64,000 nucleotides of DNA, from the NCBI GenBank assembly GCA_037833965.1, contig AP031358.1:17058001-17122000 (forward strand), written 5' to 3'. Each line of letters opens with the position of its first letter. The stretch's first letter is position 1. Shown piece by piece: positions 27,945 to 39,939 of this stretch. A program made the translations under genes and the position numbers. The DNA is from Marchantia polymorpha subsp. ruderalis. Taxonomy: Eukaryota; Streptophyta; Marchantiopsida; Marchantiales; Marchantiaceae. The notes under the pieces are model-generated. The model was not told where the DNA came from, did no database searches, and was given only the letters and a program-made list of their open reading frames with translations.

Positions 27945-30411
27945 CTTAGTTAGGGTTGAGTCTTGACTTAGTTAGGGTCTCGTTGGAAAGAGCTCGACGC
28001 GTTGATTCCAACGAGCCCAAGAATGCCAACAACGGATGAGGACTCCGGGAGTTATGAAGGTTGTAAGATACTCAGCTCTTCGCCTGTGCACAAGCGGAGA
28101 AGTTTTGTCCTATGCGCGGACGAAGGAAGTCCGCCTACGCACAGGCGTGCGCCTGTGCACAGGCGCTCCAGCGTCGGCGGAAAATCCGCCTTCGGCCCTA
28201 GAAATGCGCCTTGTGAGGTAGAAATTGTACGGCGCCTTCCGCGCCAGCGCAACAGCGCGGACGAGCAAGGAGCCGCCAGAACAGTGAAATCCGTACGGAC
28301 CGTACGGACTGTACGGACGGGACGGATGGATGCGCTCTTGGACGGACGGAGTTGCGGCGGCGAGAGCGCCGACGGAAAGGCAAGGAACGGACAGTCTGGA
28401 CGGAGTCGGTTGATCGCGGTCAACGCCTTCAGCGCCAGCGCACCGACGCGGACGGACTTCGCCTACGCACAGGTGAGCGCCTGTGCACAGGCGGGTGAAG
28501 TTCCGCGCCGGCGGAGAATCCGCCGAGGAGTCCGCCTGCGCGCAGGCGGGAGTTGAACTTTTGTCCGACATGCGGACACACGCGCCGAGGCAGAGGAGGA
28601 TTGGCTGAGGAGCGGTACGAACGAGTGTACCGCGCAAGGCGGAAAATCTGCCTTCGGCGCTGCGCACCCGTGTCCGCGGCGTAGTACGCTCGCGGAGTTC
28701 AAATTTGCCAATTCGAGCGTGAGAGTTAAATCGGCGACGGCGGAGCGTGAAGCCGCGTGTGAGAGCGGAGACCGTTTTAGCGTAGAGCCGGCGCGGCCAT
28801 CAATTGAGTCGTCCTTCACGAGCAAGAGCCGACCATGACCTTCGACCGGGAGGCGGAGAGCGTCCCATTCTTGAATTCGCGATTTCATTCTCTAGTGCGA
28901 GCTGCGCGCGTCCATCTGCTCGCTGCTAAGCATTCTCGACATCGCCGCGTAGAGGATTTCTTGGTGATTGAGGGAGAAGTGAGTGCGCGTGATTTGGAAT
29001 TGAGGGAGATTAGAGTTTGCCGAGGAAGAAAGGAGCTCGAGCGGAGCGGAAGGAGAATTAGCAAGCAGGCGAACTTCAAGAAAGCAATGACGAGACTGGG
29101 CCGATTGCGGATGCTGCCGCTCCGACTACCACAGAACGGGCTGCGCGCTTTCGAGGAGCGCCTGATAGCAAGAAAGCTCGATTTCTTGCTATGGGGATGG
29201 AACTACATCTGTGTGGATATGGTGCGCGAGTGGCTAGAGCCACAGGGACCACCTACGCGCGGATTGCGGCCGCATGATGATCGATGGACGGTCCAAGATT
29301 GGGCGCAGGCATTGGGGAGATGTGCCGGCATCCTAGGGCACCTCCTCTTCGATAGTGAGAACGTCAAGGTGTCCAAGCACGAAGAGGCGCAATTTGTGGA
29401 GCTGTTCAAGCGGGGGAAGTCTACCAAGAATGGGTACAAGACCCGCAATTACAAGGATCGATTCCGCCGAACTTTGGCTACGGCGCTGCTGCAATTACTG
29501 CAGCCACACCGCGCCTGCTACATCACATTGTGGCAGGTCTCTTTTGTGGAGTGCATCATCGAGGGAACTCCAATTCACTGGGCGAGCATCCTGCACAGGG
29601 TGATGCGACAGCACGCTTTTGAGGAGAAGGGGGGAACTCTAAATCATCTCTCTCCTTTCCTCATCAATTTTTATCGACAGCGAAAGACCGCAAGACCGAT
29701 CGAGGGAGCAGCACCTGACAGAGGAGCGTACTGACAGGATTTGAGCTCCTTTGGGATTTTTCCCCTGAATGCCAGAGTGAAGTTTTGTTACTTTGTGTAA
29801 GCCTTGGTTGTAAATTCAGGTTACGCTGCAACAGGTGCCTTCAGGGTAACCCCTGTAGTATTTCTGGAAATGACAAGTGCCTGAGAATTCAAACTCTTCA
29901 ATAGACTGTTGTTGTGTTACTGGAATGTTTCTCAGTGAGTCCTTCTGTGCGGACCTGTGTTCTCTGCGCGTTTTGTGAGTTGAGAGTGTTGTTCACCGCG
30001 TATGAGTGACTTCGATCCAAAGTAGGCAGTCCAAACCGGGTTTCCTACGCTAGCAGCAAGCTAGTGGAAGCGTTGTAAAAGCCGGAGTTGGAAGTCACTA
30101 CCCGCAGCTTCGCTGAGTGTACTCTTGAGAGACTTCCCCCCTGAAATCTTGAGTAGAGGTCCTAACGGATCTCTGGGTTGTGTTTCTGTAGTTTCAGGTG
30201 TGTGTGTGTGTGTGTTACGCTGCACTGTGCGACCTCCGAGTGCGCTCCGAGTGGACACTTGCAGTATTTCTGGGAGTGACAGTCGCCTGAGAATTCAAAC
30301 TCCTCAATAGTCTGTTAAACGTGACACTTTGTACCCTGTGTGTTCCTCTGTCCCTGTGGGTTTGACCTTTCTACCACTATATTGCAGTTTTAGCCTTTAG
30401 TGGGTTATTAC
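27945..30411 (+). mobile_element. LTR unit D (subfamily II), 5' truncated, reduced
   Basis: Plus-sense unit: palindrome-rich U3 leader (27945-28830), start of the U3 reading frame, then directly R-U5 (from about 29750) to TTATTACA at 30411. It is shorter than full units, so it is broken, with at least two losses. No target duplication can be assigned. Confidence 0.8.
28835..29734 (+). pseudogene. U3-encoded large protein, N-terminal domain remnant (unit D)
   Basis: Starts at the ATG of MTFDREAES, the subfamily II start, and covers a basic helical leader (about 1-95) and the N-terminal globular domain (RAFEERLIARKLDFLLWGWN, DWAQALGRCAG, YKDRFRRTLATALLQLLQP, IHWASILHRVMRQH, LNHLSPFLINFY). Then it ends early; the linker and coiled coil are missing, so this copy is broken. 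The domain aligns over its length with subfamily I copies at roughly 55-60 % identity by eye. I do not recognise the fold; its layout is loosely like the domain annotated as putative plant transposon protein. Confidence 0.7.
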
Positions 30412-30502
30412 AGACACTTTGTACCCTGTGTGTTCCTCTGTCCCTGTGGGTTTGACCTTTCTACCACTATATTGCAGTTTTAGCCTTTAGTGGGTTATTA
30501 CA
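30412..30502 (+). repeat. 91-bp tandem copy of the LTR end
   Basis: The last 91 bases of unit D (gacactttgtaccctg..ggttattaca) occur again, immediately and unchanged, so the LTR end is present twice in tandem. Confidence 0.85.
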
Positions 30503-30563
30503 GACGGTCACCTGCCAACAACCTGGCTGCGCGAAGCTCTAACTCACGCAGTGTGAGTTTCTC

Positions 30564-31442
30564 CTACGCCGCCACTTCCCAGTGGGTGTAGCTCTTGAGA
30601 CAATGGGCGACTCGCCTCGCCATCTCCTCCTTCGTGTGATCTGCCTTTCGCCTGCGATCGTCTTCAATCACTACCAACTGCGATTCGGCCTCCCCACACT
30701 GAGCTCTCATTTCTCCACACTCCGACTGCAGCCTGCGGATCAAATCCTCATCTGCCTGTCGCGCGAGCTGACACTCCGCCAACAACCGCTTCTGTCGCAC
30801 GAGCTCCTCTGACAGAACCTGATTCTGAGTCTTTTCAGAAATCAGTTCTTCTATGGTCCTCACCACATCTTTGGTGAGCTCCTCCAGTCTCTCCTTCTTC
30901 AACTCGTTGTAGGCGTGCGACTTGCGCACGAAATTGTACTGTCCCCACAAGCAGTCATACTGCTCTCGCAGCTCCTTAAGTTCCCGGTCCACCCGAGCTA
31001 GCAGCTTGCTGGTGTGGACTTTAGTGCGAGTTCGCCTGCGCACTAACTTGACGTAGGACCAAGGCTGGCGAGGATCCGCGTATTTATCAATTTTGCGGTC
31101 CAAGTACCTCAGCAGAGGTACTACCAGCTCACAGAGCGCCGCCGTCGGCGCTCCAACAATTTCTTCCTCCTCCTCCTCGGTGTCTCCCGATCCCGACATT
31201 GCTTCCGTGGATCCTCCTTCGTCATCATCCGAAGGAAGGATTTCGGTCGCCATTGATTGCGTTGGCGACTGGCCCGAGTGGGGCTGCGAGTGGTCTGCGG
31301 TTGCTGCCGCCGATGGCACTTCTGCAGCTTCGCTACTCACCTCTAAAATGTCCAAGGCAGTGGGTGAATGTGGTCGTGCTACATCCCCATCATCCGCCTG
31401 TCGAGCGTCGATCGTCGCTCCTTCGCCGCCGAAGGCGATCAA
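30564..31442 (-). pseudogene. U3-encoded large protein, coiled-coil part (unit E)
   Basis: About 290 codons of the mid and C-terminal part: acidic SPTALDILE segment, LLRYLDRK, RRRTRTKVHTSKL, long coiled coil (EELVRQKRLLAECQLARQ, LQSECGEMRAQ) and the start of the region before the HWEVAA motif. It lies on the far side of a nested LTR from the N-terminal part at 34742-35982 and is cut at its end, so the gene is broken. Confidence 0.65.
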
Positions 31443-31461
31443 GCGGAATGTGTTTGCGCGG

Positions 31462-31466
31462 GGTGT
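31462..31466. repeat. Target-site duplication GGTGT, left (solo LTR F)
   Basis: GGTGT directly before TGTAATAACC; the second copy is at 34657-34661. Confidence 0.93.
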
Positions 31467-34400
31467 TGTAATAACCCACTAAAGGCTAAAACTGCAATAT
31501 AGTGGTAGAAAGGTCGAACCCACAGGGACAGAGGAACACACAGGGTACAAAGTGTCACGTTTTAACAGACTATTGAGGAGTTTGAATTCTCAGGCAACTG
31601 TCACTCCCAGAAATACTGCAAGTGTCCACTCGGAGCGCACTCGGAGGTCGCACAGTGCAGCGTAACACACACACACACACACACACACCTGAAACTACAG
31701 AAACACAACCCAGAGATCCGTTAGGACCTCTACTTCAAGATTTCAGGGGGAAAGTCTCTCACGAGCACACTCGGCGAAGCTGCGGGTAGTGACTTCCAAC
31801 TCCGGCTTTTACAACACTTCCACTAGCTTGCTGCTAGTGTAGGAAACCCGGTTTGGACTGCCTACTTCGGATCGAAGTCACTCATACGCGGTGAACAACA
31901 CTCTCAACTCACAAAACGCGCAGAGAACACAGGTCCGCACTGAAGGACTCACTGAGAAACATTCCAGTAACACAACAACAGTCTATTGAAGAGTTTGAAT
32001 TCTCAGGCACTTGTCATTCCCAGAAATACTACAGGGGTTACCCTCAAGGCACCTGCTGCAGCGTAACCTGAATTTACAACCAAGGCTTACACGAAGTAGC
32101 AAAACTTCACTTTGGCATTCAGGGGAAAAATCCCAAGGAGTACAATCAGAAAGAAACACTCGAAGGTGTAGGGGCGAAACTGTTCAAGTATCTAACTAGT
32201 CACTGGCTCTGAGCATCGGCAGTCACCCGCAGGTGCAGATCCGAACTACTCAAGTCTCTAACCAATGTACTAGCTCTGAACATTCGGCCGAAGGCCTTCA
32301 GCTACAAAATGCGGAACGCTAAGTTGTAACTCCTCGTGCGTGGTGACAGAACTCAAGGACACAAACACGCAAAGGAAATGGGTTCCTGATCTGCACTTCT
32401 GATGGGAAAGAACCCCAGGCAAAACGCCTGGAACTATTTTATACCTTCTAAGTCCTACCTAGCACTTCACTGCACTACCATGGTGCGAGCCGCAACAGAT
32501 CCTACACCTGAGGAGTCGGCGGCTGCCTTCCCCTCTAACTTACAACCTAAATCTAACCCTAACCCTAAATCTAAATCCTAAGCCTACTGTACAGAGCCGC
32601 CAGTGCCTTCCCACCCAAGATCTGAGGCGGAAAATTTGCAGGCAGGCGTGGCCGGCCGAGATCAACGGCCCCACAAAATTTCAGATCCATCCGACCGTCC
32701 ATCGCAAAGATATGGGCCCCGCAAGATCTCTGAACCTAGGCCAAAATTCCCTCTCCAAAATCCGAGGACTGTGGGTTCCACGCGTCCTACCCGCAAGCCG
32801 CCTACTCGCAGGCCGCCACTGCCACACCTGAACATTCTACATTCATGACCACCCGATCCTCGCCGGAGGAAATCTCCTTCCGCGCACCGCCGAATGCGTC
32901 CAACCGCCAAAGACGCACTTCCACACCTTGTCAATCTCTAACAGTCACCCCGACGCCCATAACTCACGGATCCCTGCTTCGTTTGCAACGTTCTTGGGCT
33001 CGTTGGAACGAGCGTGTTGTGCTCTTTCCAACGAGCCCCTAACCAAGTCAAACGGATAAGAATTGAAAAAGTTATCACTGTTTTAATTTTCCGCCGAAGG
33101 CCTACAACCGTCGAAGGCGTCCGTCCCCGCATCGGACAAAAGTCGATCTCCCTACCTCCGAAAGCGGAATTCCCGGAAGCGTAACCCCGAAGGCGAACAT
33201 CTAGGGCCGAAGGAGAACGTCTACGTATCTTCCGATAGTCCTAACTCCCTAAATTCCCATCCGTCCCAGGCGTTCTTGGGCTCGTTGGAACGAGCGTCGC
33301 GAGCTCTTTGCAACGAGACCCTAACCACCGCAAACCATTAAGAATTGAAAACCCTATGTCAATTTTACCCTTCCGCCGAAGGCCTGCCTGTGCACAGGCC
33401 GTCCGCCTGTGCACAGGCGTCCGCGTCCGTCCGCGGCGTAAGCCGCCTCTCTAAGTGTTAACGCCGAAGGCCCCTCTAAATGTTAGCACCGAAGGCCCTC
33501 CATATCAGAAACTTCCGCCGCTTCTAACTCGGTGATGCCTCATCCGTTTCAAGAGATCTTGGTCTCGTTGGAACCAGCTCGTTGAGTTCTTTCCAACGAG
33601 ACCCGAATCAAGTCAAACCGCTAAGAATTGAGAAAGTTATGTCGGTTTTACTCTTCCGCCGAAGGCGTTCGCCTATCCACAGTCCGTCCGCGGCGATGAC
33701 CTGGCTGTCCACGGCGCTGAGCTGTCCGTCCGCGGCGATGACCTGGCCGTCCGCGGCGCTGAGCTGTCCGTCCGCTGCGCTGACCTGTCCGTCCGGGGCG
33801 CTGAGCTGGCGCAGAAGGCGCCGTACACTTTCTACCTCACAAGGCGCATTTCTAGGGCCCAAGGCGGATTTCCCGCCGACGCCGAAGCGCCTGTGCACAG
33901 GCGGCACGTGTGGAGGTGACCTGTGCACAGGCGACCTGTGCACAGGCGAACTTCCTTCGTCCGCGCATAGGACAAAACTTTCTTCGCCGGTGCGTAGGCG
34001 GAAAGCTGAGTATCTTGCGACCTTCATAACTCCCGGAATTCTCCTCCGTTCGTGGCGTTCTTGGGCTCGTTAGAACCAGCGCGTCGAGCTCTTTCCAACG
34101 AGACCCTAACCAAGTCGAGGCGTTGCGCATTGAGGAAGTTATGAGGGTTTCACTCTTCCGCCGAATGCACTCTCCCGTATCGCCGAAGGCGTTGACCCGA
34201 AGGCGTTGACCGAAGGCGTCTACCGCCCAAGGCGCATCTTCCGGCGGTTCTTCCGCCGAAGGCGTACCGCCAAAGTCGCTCTACCGCCGAAGGCCCCCCC
34301 CCCCATCAGTAACTCCCGACACTCATAACTCAGTGACCTCTCATCCGTTTCACAAGTTCTTGGTCTCGTTAGAACGAGCGTCGCGAGATCTTTGCAACAA

Positions 34401-34656
34401 GACCCGAAGCAACTCAAGGAGTTACGAATTGAGAAAGTTATGAGTGATCAACCGCCGAAGGTGCTCGAAGCGGATCCTGCAGCATGAACCGCCCGTTCCG
34501 TCCCAAGCGTCCCACTGTGGCCTAAGCCCAAAATCCCCTTGACTGTCCTCGATCCTCTGGTTTCGCGTACCAATTACTATTTACAGCTGCTGCCGCGGTA
34601 CTTACTATTCAAAAATGTTTTAGTTCCGACAAAAAAACAAAAAGTGGGTTACCACA
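31467..34656 (-). mobile_element. Solo LTR F (short form) nested in unit E
   Basis: 3190 bp from TGTAATAACC to GGGTTACCACA (plus strand) with GGTGT duplications. Its R-U5 (31467-32470) is the subfamily II sequence; from 32485 on it carries the short-form U3 shared with B3 (gtgcgagccgcaacagatcc, ctaaccctaaccctaaat). There is no large U3 frame. The rest of the U3 consists of about 0.3-kb repeated modules, each with a cgttcttgggctcgtt segment followed by ccgaaggcg palindromes. Confidence 0.92.
32600..34620. repeat. Diverged ~0.3-kb modules in the short-form U3
   Basis: The motif gttcttgg[g/t]ctcgtt..aacgag..ctctttccaacgagaccc..aagaattgagaaagttatg recurs at about 32990, 33270, 33560, 34060 and 34360, separated by ccgaaggcg-rich sequence. 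Similar modules occur at 7710, 8470, 37390 and 37660, and single copies lie in the U3 of long units. No gene is evident. Confidence 0.7.
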
Positions 34657-34661
34657 GGTGT
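34657..34661. repeat. Target-site duplication GGTGT, right (solo LTR F)
   Basis: Second copy of 31462-31466; unit E resumes directly after it. Confidence 0.93.
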
Positions 34662-37185
34662 AATTGCGCATCGCGCACTCGAATTTCATCCCGCTGACGT
34701 ACAATCTGCTACTCCGTTAGGTCCTGCTCCCTCGATCGGTCCTACGCGAGGGTTGCGTCTGGCCTGCGCGTAGGCGCTATTCCCGGCGCCTCATCCACCG
34801 TAGGCACAGCGCCGAAGACGTCTATCACCGAAGGCGACAGAGCCGAAGGCCGCTCGCCCGATGTACCTTGGCCCGAAGGCCCTACCGCCAAAGGCGCATC
34901 TTCCGGCGGATTACCCGCCGAAGGTGCAGTCTCCGCACGCTCCCTGCTGATGACTCGATGGCCGGAAGGCCCTGGCGCCGAAGGCGCAAATCGCGGCGCG
35001 TTGTGCGCCGGAGGGTCTGGCCCCGAAGGCCGGTGTCTCGTAGGCGGCTCTTCTGCCGGCTCCTTCCCCTTCCTTCGTTGGAACGGGGGTGATTCCTGCC
35101 TGTGCACAGGCGGCACGTGTGGGGGTGACCTGTGCACAGGCGAACTGCTTCTTCCCACGCGTAGGCGCAGGTCTACGTCCGCTTGTGGTCGTCCGTCCGC
35201 GGAGTCTCGTCCGTCCGCGGAGGCTCGCCTGTGCGCAAACGGAACACCTGTCCGCAACGCACGTGGTAACTCCGGAGGCCCTTGGCCCGTAGGCGGCCTC
35301 TCGTCCGTCGAGGCTGCAGTAATTGCATCAGCGCCGCGTACAAAGTCCGGCGGAATCGATCCTTGTAATCGCGGGTCCTGTACCCATTCTTGGTAGACCT
35401 CCCGGTCTTGAACAGCTCCACAAATTGCGCCTCTTCCTGCTTGGTCACCTTGATGCTCTCACTGTCGAAGAGGAGATGCCCTGGCATGCCGGCACATCTT
35501 CCCAATGCCTGCGCCCAATCTTGGACTGTCCACCGATCAACATGCGGACGCAATCCGCGCGAGGGTGGTCCCTGTGGCTCTAGCCACTCGCGCACCATAT
35601 CCGCACAGATGTAGTTCCATCCCCATAGCAAGAAATCGAGCTTTCTTGCTATCAAGCGCTCCTCGAAAGCGCGCAGCCCGTTCTGTGGTAGACGAAGCGG
35701 CAGCATCCGCAATCGGCCCGGTCTCGTCATTGCGTTCCTGGAGTTCGCTCGCCCGCTCATTCTACTTCCGCACCGCTCAAGCTCCTTTCTTCCTCGGCAA
35801 ACTCTAATCGCCCTCAATTCCAAATCACGCGCACTCACTTCTCCCTCAATCACCAAGAAATCCTCTGTGCGGCGATGTCGAGAATGCTTAGCAGCCAGCA
35901 GATGGACGCGCGCAGCTCGCACAAGAGAATGGAATCGCGAATTCAAGAATGGGACGCTCTCCGCCGCCCGGTCGAAGGTCATGGTCGGCTCTTGCTCGTG
36001 GAAGACGTCTCAATTGATGGCCGTGCCGGCTCTACGCTGAAACGGTCTCCGCTCTCACGCGCGGCTTCACGCTCCGCCGTCGCCGATTAAACTCTCACGC
36101 TCGAATTAGCGGATTTGAACTCCGCGAGCGTACTACACCGCGGACATGGGTGCGCAGCGCCGAAGGCGAGTTTTCCGCCTTGCGCGGTACACTCGTTCGT
36201 ACCGCTCCTCAGCCAATCCCCTTCTGCCTCGACGCGTGTGTCCGCATGTCGGACAAAAGTTCAACTCCCGCCTGTGCGCAGGCAGACTCCTCGGCGGATT
36301 CTTCGCCGGCGCGGAACTTCATCCTCCTGTGCACAGGCGCTCGCCTGTGCGCAGGCGAATTCCGTCCGCGGCGACGCGCTGGCGCGGAAGGCGTTGATCG
36401 CGGTCAGCCGTCTCCGTCCAGACTGTCCGTTCCTTGTCTCTTCGTCGGCGCTTCCGCCGCCGCAACTCCGTCCGTCCAAGAGCGCATCCATCCGTCCCGT
36501 CCGTACGGTCCGTACGGATTTGACTATTCTGGCGGCTCCTTGCTCGCCCGTGGCGCTGCGCTGGCGCAGAAGGCGCTGTACAATTTCTACCTCACAAGGC
36601 GCATTTCTAGGGCCCAAGGCGGATTTCCCGCCGACGCTGAAGTGCCTGTGCACAGGCGGACGCCTGTGCGTAGGCGAACTTCGCGCCTACCTCAAACCCT
36701 ATTTCGCCTGTGCACAGGCGAACTTCCTTCGTCCGCGCATAGGACAAAACTTCTCCGCCTGTGCGCAGGCGAAGAGCTGAGTATCTTACAACCTTCATAA
36801 CTCCCGGAGTCCTTATCCGCTGTTGGCGTTCTTGGGCTCGTTGGAATCAGTGCGTCGAGCTCTTTCCAACGAGATCCTAGCTAGGTCAAGGCGTCCGGGT
36901 GTTGACCTAAATATGAAGGATTTCCCTACCGCCGCGGACGCAGCTCCGAAGGCGGGTTTTGCACCTTGCGCCGTAGAGATCCTAACTGCAGAGCTCGCAG
37001 GGAGGGTGGTGCCCGTCCTTACTGCTGCACCCAACTCCTAGATTCTACGAGATCCCTCGAGAATCTCCGCGATCTTCCGAATTCACTCTATTTTGATGCA
37101 CCGAAGGCTATTTACATTGCTGCCAGGGTACAGTTTTCCAAAAATGTTTTAATTTCCTCAAAATTACCAAAAGTGGGGTACCACA
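34662..37185 (-). mobile_element. LTR unit E, right piece (U3 with N-terminal part of the frame)
   Basis: Ends CAAAATTACCAAAAGTGGGGTACCACA-like at 37185, the U3 start of subfamily II in minus sense. It contains the first half of the U3 frame and, from 36090 to 37185, the palindrome-rich leader without a gene. It appears inserted into short-form LTR sequence (G) at GCTGG. Confidence 0.8.
34742..35982 (-). pseudogene. U3-encoded large protein, N-terminal half (unit E)
   Basis: Opens at MTFDRAAES (35982) with the basic helical leader and N-terminal globular domain (KLDFLLWGWNYIC, DWAQALGRCAG, YKDRFRRTL), followed by a Pro/Arg-rich linker region toward 34742. Broken, with about one to two interruptions besides the nested LTR at 31467-34656. 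Same family as the frames at 28835 and 47966. Confidence 0.65.
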
Positions 37186-37966
37186 GCTGGCGCCGAAGGC
37201 GCCGTACAAGTTCCAACCCCGAAGGCGCATTTCTAGGGCCGAAGGCGGATTTCCCGCCGACGCCGAAGCGCCTACGCGTAGGCGGACTTCTCTGGTCCGC
37301 GCATAGGACAAACTTTCCTCGCCTACTCGTAGGCGAGAAGCTGAGTATCTTGCGACCTTCATAACTCCCGGAGTCCTCATCCGTTCGTGGCGTTCTTGGG
37401 TTTGTTAGAATCACCACGTCGAGCTCTTTCCAACGAGACCCTAACCAAGTCAAGACGTTGCGAATTGAGAAAGTTATGAGGGATTCACTCTTCCGCCGAA
37501 TGCACTCTCCCGCATCGCCGAAGGCGTTGACCCGAAGGCGCATCTTCCGGCGGTTCTTCCGCCGAATGCGTACCGCCAAATTCGCTCTACCACCGAAGGC
37601 CCCCCCATCAGTAACTTCCGACACTCATAACTCAGTGACCTCTCATCCGTTTCACATGTTCTTGGGCTCGTTAGAACCAACGCGTCGAGTTCTTTTCAAC
37701 AAGACCCGAAGCAACTCAAAGCGTTACGAATTGAGAAAGTTATGAGTGATCTACCGCCGAAGGTGCTCGAAGCGGATCCTGCAGCATGAACCGCCCGTTC
37801 CGTCCCAAGCGTCCCACTGTGGCCTAAGCCCAAAACCCCTTGACTGTACTCCATCCTCTTTTTACTCTGGTTTCGCGTACCGATTACTATTTACAGCCGC
37901 TGCCGCGGTACTTACTATTCAAACATGTTTTAGTTCCGACAAAAAACAAAAAGTGGGTTACCATAG
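37186..37966 (-). mobile_element. Short-form LTR fragment G
   Basis: Minus-sense end of a short-form LTR (ctggcgccgaaggcg.. to aaaaagtgggttaccata), with two of the cgttcttggg modules. It is truncated on the left by unit E. It adjoins unit H at about 37966, probably having inserted in it. Confidence 0.7.
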
Positions 37967-39939
37967 AGAAGAAGGTTACGAAGGAAGAAGAAATTTCCTT
38001 CGGAGCACTTTTCAAGAACTGCAAATCGAGCAAGAACGGGTACAAGACCCATGACTACAAGGATCGCATGCGGAGTAATGTTGCGGTAGCACTCTTCCAA
38101 ATTTTACAGCCGCACTGGACCACCTACATGACATCTTGGCAGGTGAGGTTTGTGGAGCTGGCGTTGACAGGAACTCCGATCCATTGGGCTCGGATTCTGT
38201 GAAAGGCAACGCAACAGCACGTGACAGGAGGAGAAGGGGGGATCGATCAATCACCTCTCCCTCTTCTTGATTAATTTCTATCGGTCGATGAGGTGTTTGA
38301 CAACGTCGGAGCGGGTACAATTTCCCTTGCTGTCACGAAGCAATCCGGGCAGATATGTGAAGGACGTCGAGGTCCACACCGACACCGACGAAGCGCCCGC
38401 CTGCACACCACCAGCTTGACCAAGAGCAGAGGACAAACTGCGGGTAGTACGAGTACCGCGGAAGCGGAAGTGGGATGGGGAAGCGGACCAAAGCCAGCAG
38501 GAAGTGCCCACTGCTCCAATCTAAAGTCGGGCGAATCACGAGCCCTCAAGTCGGCCGAAGCAGAAGGCACGCAAGCTTGTTCTGCCGGCGAGCAGCGCGG
38601 ACACAGGACGAGCCGCGGAGACGAAAAACTCGCCATTCTCGGGGGAGGATGCGAGTGCAAGAGTTCTTGGGAGGACAGCTGACCTCCCTGCATCGAAGGC
38701 ACGGACGCCTTCGGAGGAAGCACGTACACCTTCGGGCCAAGGAAGACAGCATGCGGCGCCGGCCAGCGTGCCAGCGACGGAGAAGTGCTTGGCTTCCGAG
38801 CAAGTACACTTTGATGACTCGACTTCGAGTCAAGAGCCTTCGGCTCAGCGGACTTCGAGTCAAGCGCCTTCGGCGCAGACGCAACTTGAGCAGCCTGCGG
38901 AGGACAAAGGCAGGAAAGAGAAGACACATGTGCCTTCGGCACTGACGCCTTCGGCGGTAGCAGTTCGGGCAGGTGGAGCAGGCCCACCAGGCGCAAGATC
39001 TCCCACCCCCTTGGAGATGTTGGCAAGACGTGGAGCGGCGGTCGCGGCAGAAGAAGCTGCGTGATTTAGCTCCAGAGAATCGCCGAGGATTTCTGCGGCA
39101 ACAGAGATCCTCGACACCGAGCACGACACGAGATTGGAGGAGGAGGAAGTGGAGTCGGTGCGAGGTACACTGACCGGAGTGCTTTGCAAGCATGTGATAC
39201 CGCTACTGCGGTACCTTGATCGCAAGGCAACAAGGTACGCGGATCCCCGCCATAGAGGATCCTACGTTGAATTGGTCAGGAATCGGACTCGGATTAAGGT
39301 AGCAACGAATCCCCAGCTGATAGCCCTGGACTAGAAGTACTGGCAGCTAGAGGAGCGATACAATTGCCTGCAAGACCATTGTCCCCTTTTGCGGAAGCTG
39401 TAGAAGACAGCGCTTCAGCTGCGAGATGACACAGCGGCCAATGCTCAACGCAATTTTGAAGAGCAGCGTGCGAAGATCGAGGCGGAGCTCAATTCCGAAC
39501 GAGCCCACAATTGCATCTTGGCAGAGGAGCTCTTGCGGCAGACGCGGTTGCTGGAGCAGAGTGAACTCGCACGGAAGTCGGACGAGGAGTTACTACGTCG
39601 ACTGCAATCGCAGTGCGACGAATTGAGAGCGCAGCGTGTGAAGACGGAGTTGCAGTTAGTGGAATTTGAAGGCCACAACTGGCGCGCGACAGATCGCACG
39701 CGGGAGGAGTAACCTTGCGCGAGATGGAGATTCGTGCGGCGGCTTTGATCTCGGGTGACAATCGCAGTCGGCGGCGCGTAGCGAAGCGGTTGGATTCATT
39801 TCTGTCGAGATCGCGAGACGCCATTGCAAACCTCGAGGCAGAGGTAACCGCGGTGTTGCGGCGGTTGGGACTGCGCAGTAGAGCAGACGATTGGACGAGT
39901 ATGGAGTTAGTGCGCAGTCGGCCTTCGCAAACTACCTAA
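37967..39939 (+). pseudogene. U3-encoded large protein, subfamily III remnant (unit H)
   Basis: Pieces of the N-terminal domain (KEEEISFGALFKN, YKDRMRSNVAVALFQILQP, PIHWARIL), the low-complexity linker, the LLRYLDRKATRY block, the coiled coil (EELLRQTRLLEQSELARKS) and the tail (SRRRVAKRLDSFLSR, LRSRADDW). Broken, with roughly six or more interruptions. It shows that the same gene layout already existed in this older, diverged subfamily. Confidence 0.65.

Larger units (their letters stand above)
30503..31466 (-). mobile_element. LTR unit E (subfamily II), left piece
   Basis: Minus-sense unit lacking its R-U5 end. This piece holds the coiled-coil part of the U3 frame and is interrupted at 31466 by solo LTR F; it resumes at 34662 and ends GGGGTACCACA at 37185. 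Confidence 0.8.

Noticed and set aside
33660-34030. CRISPR-like appearance of regularly repeated short palindromes
   Set aside because: Spacing is irregular, spacers are themselves repetitive, and the sequence is part of a plant LTR.
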